NCBI RefSeq assembly: GCF_900156815.1
Contig: NZ_FTOT01000002.1
Coordinates: forward strand, 744,001-808,000
DNA: 64,000 nucleotides
Reading direction: 5' to 3'
Origin: Gemmobacter megaterium
GTDB taxonomy: Bacteria; Pseudomonadota; Alphaproteobacteria; Rhodobacterales; Rhodobacteraceae
Part shown: positions 19,276 through 26,428 of the stretch, in pieces
How the letters are laid out: each line of letters starts with the position of its first letter
Numbering within the stretch: the first letter of the stretch is position 1
Position numbers and translations under genes: made by a program
The notes under the pieces: generated by a model
What the model was told of the DNA's origin: nothing
Databases searched by the model: none
Seen by the model: the letters and a program-made list of their open reading frames with translations, nothing else

Positions 19276-20579
19276 CCCAACCCCAGAAATCGAAATGGTC
19301 GGTCGCCCGGCCGATGGCGCTTGGCCTGATCACGTCGGCCGTGCTGATCGGCGGAACCGTCGGCTGGGGCATGATGACGACCATCACCGGGGCTGTTGTC
19401 ACCTCGGGCCAGTTGGAGGTCGATCGCAACCGGCAGATCGTCCAGCACGCCGATGGCGGCACCGTTCAGGAGATCCACGTCACCGAAGGCGCCTTTGTCG
19501 AGGCCGGCGATGTGCTGATGATCCTTGACGGAACCCTGCTGCGATCCGAACTGACCATCGTCGAGACGCAGTTCTTCGAGATTCTTGCCCGGCGCGGCCG
19601 CCTGGAGGCGGAACGCGACGATGCCCGAACCATCTCTTTCCCTGCGGAACTGGTCGAAGTCTCGGCCAGAGCGCCGGATGTGGCCGATCTGATGACAGGT
19701 CAGGAACGCCTGTTCAGCGCGCGCGCCGAAACGCTGACCAGTCAGATCGAACAACTGCAAAAGCGCAAATCGCAGACCATGAGCCTGATCGAAGGGATCG
19801 ACGCCCAGCGAGAGGCGCTGACCACGCAACGCCGCCTGATTGCCGAAGAACTGGCCAGCCAGCGCGAATTGCTCAGCAAGGGCCTGGCGCAGGTAAGCCG
19901 CGTGCTGGGACTGGAACGCGAGGAAGCCCGCCTTGCCGGACAGGTCGGCGAACTTACCGCCAGCCGCGCACAGGCCGAAGGCCGCATCACCGAGACCGAG
20001 ATCGAGATCCTGCGCATGTCCTCGACCCGGCGCGAAGAGGCAAGCACCCAGTTGCGCGATATCGGCTACCGCGAACTGGAACTCGCCGAACGCCGCCGCG
20101 CGCTGCACGAACGCATGGCCCGGCTGGACATCCGCGCGCCGGTGTCCGGCGTTGTCCTTGGCCTGCGGGTCACGACCCCCCGCGCAGTGCTGCGCGCCGC
20201 GGATCCGGTGCTGTTCATCATCCCGCAGGACCGCCCGCTGGTGATCGCCACCCGCGTTCCGACCGTGCACATTGATCAGGTCCGCCCCGGACAGGAAGCC
20301 AAGGTCGTGTTCTCTGCCTTTTCCATGCGGACCACGCCGGAAGTGTTCGGAACCGTCACGATCGTCTCGCCCGACGTGCTGGTGGACGAGGCGACCAATG
20401 CCCCTTACTATCGCGCCGAGATCGAGCTCAACCCCGGCGAACTGGCCAAGCTTGGTGACATACGCCTGATCCCCGGTATGCCCGTCGAGGCATTTATCCG
20501 CACCGATGAACGCACGCCGGTGCAGTTCCTGACCAAGCCCTTCACCGACTATTTCAACCGCGCCTTCCGCGAAAGCTGA
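19272..20579 (+). CDS. HlyD-family type I secretion periplasmic adaptor
   Basis: A 435-residue membrane-fusion protein that links the ABC exporter to an outer-membrane channel. A membrane anchor lies at about residues 14-38, followed by the lipoyl/barrel half (VTSGQLEVDRNRQIVQHADGG, typical of the PrtE/HlyD class), a long coiled coil (about 110-290, rich in Glu, Arg, Leu and Gln), and the second barrel half MARLDIRAPVSGVVLGL. The GTG at 19272 overlaps the ABC gene stop in GTGA with GGAGG upstream, so it is chosen over upstream in-frame codons. Confidence 0.92.
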   Translation: MTQPQKSKWSVARPMALGLITSAVLIGGTVGWGMMTTITGAVVTSGQLEVDRNRQIVQHADGGTVQEIHVTEGAFVEAGDVLMILDGTLLRSELTIVETQFFEILARRGRLEAERDDARTISFPAELVEVSARAPDVADLMTGQERLFSARAETLTSQIEQLQKRKSQTMSLIEGIDAQREALTTQRRLIAEELASQRELLSKGLAQVSRVLGLEREEARLAGQVGELTASRAQAEGRITETEIEILRMSSTRREEASTQLRDIGYRELELAERRRALHERMARLDIRAPVSGVVLGLRVTTPRAVLRAADPVLFIIPQDRPLVIATRVPTVHIDQVRPGQEAKVVFSAFSMRTTPEVFGTVTIVSPDVLVDEATNAPYYRAEIELNPGELAKLGDIRLIPGMPVEAFIRTDERTPVQFLTKPFTDYFNRAFRES

Positions 20580-20591
20580 GAGACTGACGAC

Positions 20592-21056
20592 ATGACCGGA
20601 ACCATCGACGCCCGCCTCGCCGAACTGGGCATCACCCTGCCCGCCGCTCCCGCCCCGGCAGCGAACTATGTGCCCTTCGTGATCAGCGGCAAGATGCTTT
20701 ATGTTTCCGGCCAGATCAGCTCGGACGAGAACGGTCTGATCAAGGGTCGGCTTGGCGATGGTCTGGAGGTTGCCGAGGGTGCGGCGGCCGCGCGGCGCTG
20801 TGCGCTGTCGCTGATCGCGCAGGCCAAGGCGGCCTGCGGTGGGGATCTGGACGGGATCGCCCGTGTGGTGAAGCTGGTGGGCTTTGTGAACTCGACCGCC
20901 GATTTCACCGATCAGCCCAAAGTGGTCAACGGCGCATCGGATCTGATGGTCGAGGTATTCGGCGACGCCGGGCGCCATGCGCGCTCTGCCGTGTCGGCAG
21001 CCGCCCTGCCGCTGGGAGTGGCGGTCGAAATCGAGGCGATCTTCGAGCTCCGCTGA
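20592..21056 (+). CDS. RidA/YjgF family protein
   Basis: A 154-residue protein of the RidA superfamily, trimeric enzymes that hydrolyse reactive enamine/imine intermediates such as 2-aminoacrylate. This is the longer 'YjgF-like' subclass (archetypal RidA is about 128 residues): visible are the start segment ITLPAAPAPAANYVPFVISGKMLYVSGQI, ARRCALSLIAQ, VVKLVGFVNST and the final ARSAVSAAALPLGVAVEIEAIFELR. The Arg in HARSAV corresponds to the substrate-binding Arg of active RidA proteins. It follows hlyD by 12 bases and precedes the GDPD gene by 7, so it is probably in one transcript. Confidence 0.85.
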   Translation: MTGTIDARLAELGITLPAAPAPAANYVPFVISGKMLYVSGQISSDENGLIKGRLGDGLEVAEGAAAARRCALSLIAQAKAACGGDLDGIARVVKLVGFVNSTADFTDQPKVVNGASDLMVEVFGDAGRHARSAVSAAALPLGVAVEIEAIFELR

Positions 21057-21063
21057 TCCCGTC

Positions 21064-21840
21064 ATGCAACGCCCTCGCCTGCCCGAGACCCTGCGCCGCC
21101 TGCCTGTTGCGCACCGGGCGTATCACGACCGCGCTGCCGGTCGGGTCGAAAACAGCCGCGCGGCCATCCGCGCGGCCATTGATACCGGTTATGCCATAGA
21201 GATCGACCTGCAACTGTCCGCCGATGGTCACGCCATGGTCTTCCATGACGACGATCTGGACCGGCTGACGCAGGCCGCAGGCCCCGTGCGTGCACGCAGC
21301 GCGGCGGAACTCGCCGGGATCAGGCTGACCGACACCGACGAGGGGATCCCCTCGTTGGCAGAGGTGCTGCATCTGGTGTCCGGCCGCGTGCCCTTGCTGG
21401 TGGAGCTGAAGGATCAGGATCGCGGCTTCGGCCCCGGCGTCGGCACATTGGAGGCGACAACGGCCCGGCTGCTGGCAGGATACGCCGGAGATCTGGCGGT
21501 CATGTCGTTCAACCCGCATTCCATGGCACAGATGGCGCGCCTTCTGCCGCGCGTTCCCCGCGGCCTTACCACCTGGCAATGGCGCGGCCATGGCGCGGAT
21601 GACCTGCCCGCCGAACGCCGCGCGTCGCTATTGGCGATTGCCGATTATGATCGGGTCGGTGCCAGCTTTGTCTCGCACAACTGGACGGATCTGATGCGCC
21701 CAAGGGTGCGGGAACTGGCCGCGCAGGGGGCGGATGTGCTGTGCTGGACCATTCGCTCGGCCGAGGAAGAAACGGAGGCGCGCAAGATGGCTTGCAACAT
21801 CACCTTCGAAGGATACCCCGCCACCATCCCGCAAGCGTGA
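21064..21840 (+). CDS. Glycerophosphodiester phosphodiesterase family protein
   Basis: A 258-residue TIM-barrel protein of the GDPD family, which hydrolyses glycerophosphodiesters to glycerol-3-phosphate and an alcohol. Catalytic elements are AHRAYHD near residue 16, ENSRAAIRAAI, the metal-binding EIDLQLSADG, VFHDDDLDRLT and, later, LLVELKDQD. The usual HRG motif reads HRA here. The C-terminal GADVLCWTI corresponds to the family's V-x-x-WTV segment. No signal peptide is seen, so it is probably cytosolic. The frame is open to 20977 inside ridA; ATG 21064 is the right start. Confidence 0.88.
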   Translation: MQRPRLPETLRRLPVAHRAYHDRAAGRVENSRAAIRAAIDTGYAIEIDLQLSADGHAMVFHDDDLDRLTQAAGPVRARSAAELAGIRLTDTDEGIPSLAEVLHLVSGRVPLLVELKDQDRGFGPGVGTLEATTARLLAGYAGDLAVMSFNPHSMAQMARLLPRVPRGLTTWQWRGHGADDLPAERRASLLAIADYDRVGASFVSHNWTDLMRPRVRELAAQGADVLCWTIRSAEEETEARKMACNITFEGYPATIPQA

Positions 21841-21918
21841 TCGCAGGTGGCTGGCGCTGGATGAGTCTGGCGGAGATATTCGGATCAGAGCAAGGCTACG
21901 CAGGCAGGAGCGTGACGA

Positions 21919-23094
21919 ATGGATGCGCAGCTTGAACTGGAGGTGACACTGGCAAACGGGGTCGCCGATGTGGCGGCGGCCGAGTGGGATGCCTGCGCCA
22001 ACCCCGGTGGCGGGGTTCCGCTGGATCCGTTCACATCCCACCGCTTCCTTGTTGCGCTGGAGGCATCGGGATCGGTCGGTCAGCGGAGCGGATGGCTGCC
22101 CCGCCCGTTGGTGGTGCGGGCCAAGGGGCGGGTCGTTGCCGTCGCGCCGATGTATGTGAAGTCCCACAGCCAGGGCGAGTATATCTTTGACCATAGTTGG
22201 GCCGATGCCTGGGAACGGGCGGGCGGTCGCTACTACCCGAAATTGCAGGTCGCGGTTCCCTTTACCCCCGCGACGGGACGGCGGTTCCTGTGCAGACCGG
22301 AGTGGGAGGTGGCAGGCCGGGCGGCCCTGTTGGGCGGGATCGAACAGATCGCGGCGCAGAACGGCTTATCCTCGGCGCATGTCACCTTCTGCACCGAAAC
22401 CGAGGCGACGGCGGCGCCCGGATGGCTGCACCGGGTAACGCAGCAGTATCATTGGCAGAATCAGGGCTATGAGTCATATGATGCGTTTCTGGGCGTATTG
22501 TCGTCGCGCAAACGCAAGGCGCTGCGCAAAGAGCGGGCGGCGGCGCGCGCCTTTGGCGGCTCCATCGAGACGCTGACCGGCGATGCGCTGAGGCCCGAGC
22601 ACTGGGATGCCTTCTGGCAATTCTATCAGGATACGGGCAACCGCAAATGGGGGCGGCCCTATCTGACGCGCGCCTTCTTTGACGAGGTGCAGGCCAACCT
22701 GCGCGACGATGTGCTGCTGGTGCTGGCAAAACGCGACGGGCACCCCATCGCCGGGGCGCTGAACTTCATCGGGCGCGAAACGCTATTCGGGCGGTATTGG
22801 GGCTGTATCGAAGATCACCCCTTCCTGCATTTCGAACTGTGCTACCATCAGGCCATCGACTGGGCGATCGGGCGGGGTATGGCGCGGGTCGAGGCCGGGG
22901 CCCAGGGCGAACACAAGCTGGCGCGCGGCTATCTGCCATGTCCGGTGCACTCCTTGCACTGGATCGCCGATCCCGGCTTTCGCGGCGCGGTCGGCCGCTA
23001 TCTCGACGCGGAACGTGCGGCCGTGGACGAAGAGATCGAGGTGGCAACGGCCCTTGGGCCGTTCCGCCGCAGCCAGGGAGACGACCATGACTGA
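21919..23094 (+). CDS. FemAB-like GNAT-superfamily protein (PF04339/DUF482)
   Basis: A 391-residue protein of the DUF482 family, described as 'peptidoglycan biosynthesis/recognition' and related to FemAB aminoacyl/acyl transferases with two GNAT folds. Family segments include WDACANPGG, HRFLVALEASGSVG, AVAPMYVKSHSQGEYIFDHSWADA, YYPKLQVAVPFTPATGRR, the lysine/arginine-rich SSRKRKALRKER, FYQDTGNRKWGRPYL and EAGAQGEHKLARGYLP. No membrane span or signal is seen. The substrate is unknown; the name of the family should not be read as proof of a peptidoglycan role. It overlaps the GST gene by 8 bases. Confidence 0.83.
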   Translation: MDAQLELEVTLANGVADVAAAEWDACANPGGGVPLDPFTSHRFLVALEASGSVGQRSGWLPRPLVVRAKGRVVAVAPMYVKSHSQGEYIFDHSWADAWERAGGRYYPKLQVAVPFTPATGRRFLCRPEWEVAGRAALLGGIEQIAAQNGLSSAHVTFCTETEATAAPGWLHRVTQQYHWQNQGYESYDAFLGVLSSRKRKALRKERAAARAFGGSIETLTGDALRPEHWDAFWQFYQDTGNRKWGRPYLTRAFFDEVQANLRDDVLLVLAKRDGHPIAGALNFIGRETLFGRYWGCIEDHPFLHFELCYHQAIDWAIGRGMARVEAGAQGEHKLARGYLPCPVHSLHWIADPGFRGAVGRYLDAERAAVDEEIEVATALGPFRRSQGDDHD

Positions 23095-23704
23095 CCTGAC
23101 CTTCTGGACCAGCCCGCGATCGCGCGGGGCCATCGTCCGGTGGATGCTGGAAGAGGTGGGCGCACCATATACGACGATCATGCTGGACTATGGGGCACCG
23201 ATGAAGACGCCGGAGTATCTGGCGATCAACCCGATGGGCAAGGTGCCCGCGATCCGCCACCTGGGGCAGGTTGTGACCGAATGCGCGGCGATCTGCGCCT
23301 ATCTTGCCGATGCCTTTCCGCTGGCGGGGCTGGCACCGCCGGCACCGGACCGGGCGGCCTATTACCGCTGGCTGTTCTTTGGCGCCGGGCCGGTGGAAGC
23401 CGCCGCAACCAATGCGGCCCTGGGCGTGGTTGTCCCCGAGGATCGCCGGAGCATGGTCGGCTATGGAGATGCCCGAAGCGTGATCGCAGCAGTGGAACAA
23501 AGACTTGACGCAAGCGCCTATCTGGCTGGCGACAGCTTCAGCGCCGCCGATGTCTATACCGGAAGCCAGATCGGCTGGGGGCTGAAATTCGGCACTGTTC
23601 CCGACCGTCCGATCTTCCGCGACTACTGGGCGCGTCTTTCGGCACGTCCGGCCCATGCGCGCGCGACAGAGCTGGACGCCGCGCTGTCTGGCGGTGCCGC
23701 ATGA
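23087..23704 (+). CDS. Glutathione S-transferase family protein
   Basis: A 205-residue GST with an N-terminal thioredoxin-like domain ([27 protein letters not shown], with SPRSR as the probable glutathione-activating loop, then the cis-Pro NPMGKVPAI and the gamma-glutamyl contact [11 protein letters not shown]) and a C-terminal helical domain ([25 protein letters not shown]). It resembles the bacterial beta/nu-like GSTs of Rhodobacterales; the substrate is unknown. ATG 23087 lies inside the end of the preceding gene and its own stop overlaps the pterin dehydratase start by 4 bases. Confidence 0.9.
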   Translation: MTDLTFWTSPRSRGAIVRWMLEEVGAPYTTIMLDYGAPMKTPEYLAINPMGKVPAIRHLGQVVTECAAICAYLADAFPLAGLAPPAPDRAAYYRWLFFGAGPVEAAATNAALGVVVPEDRRSMVGYGDARSVIAAVEQRLDASAYLAGDSFSAADVYTGSQIGWGLKFGTVPDRPIFRDYWARLSARPAHARATELDAALSGGAA

Positions 23705-24054
23705 CGGCTCTGGCGCCCGCAATCCGCGACCGCGACCTGCCCGTACTGGCAGAGGGCGGCTGGCAGATGGTGCCGGGCCGCGATGCCATCCGCAAGATCT
23801 GGCGCTTCTCTGGCTTTGCCGAAGCCTGGGGGTTCATGTCGCAGGTGGCGCTGCTGGCCGAGCGGATGGACCACCACCCGGAATGGACCAACCGATACAA
23901 CATCGTCGATGTCACGCTGACAACCCACGATTGTGGCGGATTGTCGGACTTGGACATTGCCATGGCGCAGGCCATGGACAGGATCGCAGGCGCCACGCCG
24001 GTTGTCGGCGCAGATGCCCGGACCACCTGCGAAGACCGCGCGGCGGCGCGATAG
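23701..24054 (+). CDS. phhB: 4a-hydroxytetrahydrobiopterin dehydratase (pterin carbinolamine dehydratase)
   Basis: A 117-residue PCD/DCoH protein that dehydrates 4a-hydroxytetrahydropterin, recycling the cofactor of aromatic amino acid hydroxylases; some homologues serve molybdopterin metabolism instead. The active-site motif [20 protein letters not shown] is complete (both His, Pro and Trp), followed by [15 protein letters not shown]. The protein carries about 15 extra residues at each end relative to the minimal fold (about 95). No phenylalanine hydroxylase gene lies here. ATG overlaps the GST stop. Confidence 0.9.
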   Translation: MTALAPAIRDRDLPVLAEGGWQMVPGRDAIRKIWRFSGFAEAWGFMSQVALLAERMDHHPEWTNRYNIVDVTLTTHDCGGLSDLDIAMAQAMDRIAGATPVVGADARTTCEDRAAAR

Positions 24055-24071
24055 CTGGCGGCCCGACCGCC

Positions 24072-24809
24072 CTATCCCCGCCCGACAAGTGGCATGGTGG
24101 TCGCCATGAGCGTCATGGACTGGACATTTGCCTCCAGCGGCAACGAGGCGAGGTGCACCACGGTATCGGCCACCGTCGCCACGTCGATCATGGGGGTGTC
24201 CGGCGCATCCGGGTCGGCGGCCTTCACCCGGCGGACATGGCTTTCCAGTAGCGGTGTCCGGGCATTGCCGATGTCGATCTGGCCCGACGCGATGCGGAAC
24301 GGTCGGCCATCCAGCGACAGTTGCTTGGTCAGCCCCGTCACCGCATGTTTGGTTGCGGTATAGCACACTGCACCAGGCCGGGGCGCTTGGGCGGCGACAG
24401 AGCCGTTGTTCAGGATACGCCCGCCCTGGGGTGTCTGCCGCCGCATCTGGCCAAAGGCGGCGCGGGCGCACAGGAACATGCCGGTCAGATTCACCGCGAC
24501 CGATTGCGTCCAGTCCTCCAGCGGTATCTCGTCGATCAGCCCCGCCGGTGTAAAAATGCCCGCATTGTTGAACAGAAAGTCGATGCGGCCAAATCGGGCC
24601 GTCACTGTCCCGAACGCGGACTGAACCTGCGCCGGATCGGTCACATCGCAGATCAGCGGCAGCGCGGCGGCATGGCCGGCGGCCACCGCCTCCAGCGCGG
24701 CCTTGCGACGGGCCAGCAGGGCAACCTGCCATCCGGCCGCAAGCAGGGCGCGGGCGGCTGCGGCCCCGATCCCATCCGAGGCGCCGGTCACAACGGCGAT
24801 GCCCGGCAT
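24072..24809 (-). CDS. SDR family NAD(P)-dependent oxidoreductase
   Basis: A 245-residue classical short-chain dehydrogenase/reductase. The cofactor motif GASDGIGAAAARAL (8-21), the NNAG-type NNAGIFTPAG, the catalytic Ser in NNGSVAAQAP and the Tyr/Lys pair in CYTATKHAVTGL are all present. The cofactor loop after the second strand (LLARRKAALEAV) with Arg residues suggests NADP(H). The substrate cannot be told. One base separates it from the Lrp ligand-binding gene upstream, so the two are likely co-transcribed. Confidence 0.88.
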   Translation of the reverse strand: MPGIAVVTGASDGIGAAAARALLAAGWQVALLARRKAALEAVAAGHAAALPLICDVTDPAQVQSAFGTVTARFGRIDFLFNNAGIFTPAGLIDEIPLEDWTQSVAVNLTGMFLCARAAFGQMRRQTPQGGRILNNGSVAAQAPRPGAVCYTATKHAVTGLTKQLSLDGRPFRIASGQIDIGNARTPLLESHVRRVKAADPDAPDTPMIDVATVADTVVHLASLPLEANVQSMTLMATTMPLVGRG

Positions 24810-24810
24810 C

Positions 24811-25047
24811 TCAGAACGCCTTGAAGGTCATGGTGGTCAACGTGCGCACGATGCCGGGAATGCCGAACAGTCGCTCTGCAAGATAATGTCCGACATCGGC
24901 GCCATCCGGAATGTAGACCTTTGCAATCAGGTCATATTCTCCCGAGGTCGAATAGAGTTCTGACACGACTTCGGCATCCCAGACGGCATTGGCCACCTCG
25001 TAGGTCTTGCCGGGCTGGCATAGGAACTGGACGAAAACGCAGGTCAT
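24811..25047 (-). CDS. Stand-alone Lrp/AsnC ligand-binding (RAM) domain protein
   Basis: A 78-residue protein consisting only of the AsnC_trans_reg (RAM/SAM) domain: FVQFLCQPGKTYEVANAVW, VVSELYSTSGEYDLIAKVYIPD, ERLFGIPGIVRTLTTMTFKAF. There is no DNA-binding helix-turn-helix, and the start is clear, so this is not a truncated regulator but one of the known single-domain Lrp-like proteins. Such domains form rings that bind amino acids and may modulate enzymes or full-length Lrp proteins. The partner is unknown; the neighbouring SDR is the obvious candidate. Confidence 0.87.
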   Translation of the reverse strand: MTCVFVQFLCQPGKTYEVANAVWDAEVVSELYSTSGEYDLIAKVYIPDGADVGHYLAERLFGIPGIVRTLTTMTFKAF

Positions 25048-25170
25048 GGCGGGCTCCCTTCAGGCTTCGTGCAACGATAGGCCGAGCAGAGCCGGTGCGA
25101 AAGGGGCGCAGGTTACCGTTTGTCAACGGATTGGCGCTAGGCTGAGCGGACGGCATGGGAAAGGTACGGC

Positions 25171-25506
25171 ATGGACATCACCTGCGAACACGCTGGCGAC
25201 ACACTGATCGCAAGGATACACGCCACACGGATCGACGCGGCTGCGGCCATCCGCTTCAAGGATCGGATGCGCGAGGTGTTGCAGGCGGCCGCCCCGCGCG
25301 TCGTGCTGGATCTGTCGCGCGTCGATTTTCTCGACAGCAGCGGCCTGGGGGCTGTGGTCGCGGTGAAGAAACTTGCGGGGCCGGGCCGCAACCTCGAACT
25401 GGCCGCGCTGACCCCGACCGTGCAAAAGGTGTTCCGGTTGACCCGCATGGATCAGGTTTTCACCATTCATCCGAACGCACCCGCAGGGGTGCGCCATGTC
25501 GGCTGA
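25171..25506 (+). CDS. rbaV: STAS-domain anti-anti-sigma factor, RbaV-like
   Basis: A 111-residue STAS protein. The switch loop VDFLDSSGLGAVVAVKK (about residues 51-67) carries the Ser that partner kinases phosphorylate in SpoIIAA/RsbV proteins. It is followed at once by an RsbW-type kinase gene, overlapping by 11 bases. In Rhodobacter capsulatus the pair RbaV-RbaW has this arrangement and influences gene transfer agent production; I infer orthology from layout and family. The phosphatase RbaY and the controlled sigma factor are not in this window. Confidence 0.82.
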   Translation: MDITCEHAGDTLIARIHATRIDAAAAIRFKDRMREVLQAAAPRVVLDLSRVDFLDSSGLGAVVAVKKLAGPGRNLELAALTPTVQKVFRLTRMDQVFTIHPNAPAGVRHVG

Positions 25507-25951
25507 GCAGCCTCGCATGGAGGATACGCCCCCCCCCGGCGTGGTTCGGCTGGTGATTCCGGCTGACCCTTTGGCCGTCCGCCACGCGCTGGAACGGCTG
25601 TTCTCGAATTTCTCCCCGGACATCTTGCCCAACGATCTGCGGTGTTCGGCAGAGATTGTAATCGCAGAGGTGCTGAACAACATCGTTGAACATGCCTATG
25701 CCGGATCACAGGGCGACATCGAACTGTCCGTGCAGCCGGTACCGGGGGGGCTATGGTGTTCGGTGACGGATCACGGCACGCCGATGCCCGACAACATGCT
25801 TCCCGGCGCCAGGGCTCCAGATGTTCAGGCGGATGACATGCCCGAAGGGGGATTCGGCTGGTACATGATTCATGCATTGGCACAGGGCATCCGATATGCG
25901 CGCGTGGGGGGCACGAACAGGCTGACATTCCACCTTCGGGCGGAACAATAG
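25496..25951 (+). CDS. rbaW: Anti-sigma regulatory factor / serine kinase, RbaW-like
   Basis: A 151-residue GHKL-type ATPase of the SpoIIAB/RsbW class. ATP-binding boxes are seen: the N box EIVIAEVLNNIVEHAY (about 57-72), the G1 box VTDHGTPMPD (about 92-101), and the G2 region GGFGWYMIHALA (about 119-130). It would bind a sigma factor or phosphorylate the STAS protein RbaV next door, switching partners with phosphorylation state. Its ATG lies within the end of rbaV. The N-terminus has about 15 extra, proline-rich residues before the fold. Confidence 0.85.
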   Translation: MSAEQPRMEDTPPPGVVRLVIPADPLAVRHALERLFSNFSPDILPNDLRCSAEIVIAEVLNNIVEHAYAGSQGDIELSVQPVPGGLWCSVTDHGTPMPDNMLPGARAPDVQADDMPEGGFGWYMIHALAQGIRYARVGGTNRLTFHLRAEQ

Positions 25952-25954
25952 CGC

Positions 25955-26166
25955 GCCAGAGGCAAAACTGTGGGCCGAACGGAAACGCTGCCCTGAAAAT
26001 GCCCCGCTTCCCCCGCAGTTGCGCCACGCTCTGGCATCAGAACAGTCTTGTAGCTGCATAAAGCTCCCCTCGACGTCGCGGAAACAGCCCCCACCCAGCC
26101 CGCGGCGTCGAGGAACCAAATGCAGATACGCGATAAAGGCGGCTGCCCGGACGGGCGGCCGCCTTT
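25955..26166 (+). ncRNA. Putative structured RNA (three hairpins ending in a terminator)
   Basis: Between rbaW and the TPP riboswitch lie three inverted repeats in a row. The first is an irregular rod: 7 bp (25955-25961 with 26029-26035), then 9 bp (25966-25974 with 26012-26020), then a short inner stem. The second is a 14-bp stem (26068-26081 with 26100-26113) with a C-rich 18-base loop at 26082-26099. The third is an intrinsic terminator at 26135-26166. There is no good reading frame. It could be a small RNA gene or a structured 3' end of the rbaVW mRNA. I do not match it to a known family with confidence. Confidence 0.4.
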
Positions 26167-26170
26167 CCTT
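26135..26170 (+). terminator. Rho-independent terminator before the thi leader
   Basis: A long hairpin: 26135-26143 pairs perfectly with 26058+ offset partner 26158-26166, continuing inward through a G-U pair and four further pairs to a 4-base loop near 26149-26152, then TTTCCTTT-type tail. It insulates the rbaVW side from the TPP-controlled operon. Confidence 0.75.
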
Positions 26171-26286
26171 TGCCCGCACGCCCGGCCCGGCGGCCATCAA
26201 CCGCACGATCCGACAGCGGGCGGAATCGCGGTTCTACGCAACGGTCCATCCCCCTTGTGTCTGACGCCATGTGGTCTATGCTCTGC

Positions 26287-26382
26287 CCCACCTCGGGGTG
26301 CCTGCGGATGTTCCGCCGGCTGAGATGCGCAAGCGAACCCGTCGAACCTGAACCGGATCATACCGGCGGAGGGAAGGTGCGA
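26287..26382 (+). promoter_or_regulatory. TPP riboswitch (THI element) controlling thiBPQ
   Basis: The thi-box consensus is clear: CCTCGGGGTGCC at 26291-26302, GGCTGAGATG (26318-26327, containing the invariant CTGAGA), AACCCG, then AACCTGAACCGGATCATACC (26345-26364) and GGCGGAGGGAAGGTG. Helix P1 forms between CACCT (26289-26293) and AGGTG (26375-26379). It lies 50 bases before thiB. Thiamine pyrophosphate binding is known to switch off such operons; the platform here has no T-rich terminator before the gene, so control of translation initiation is more likely. Confidence 0.95.
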
Positions 26383-26428
26383 GAGCGATCTCCGGTACCG
26401 ACCTGTTCCGTCGCAACTGGAGGACATG

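Noticed and set aside
18918-21065. A 715-residue minus-strand frame opposite the secretion genes and ridA
   Set aside because: Antisense to three clear genes and lacking any family motif.
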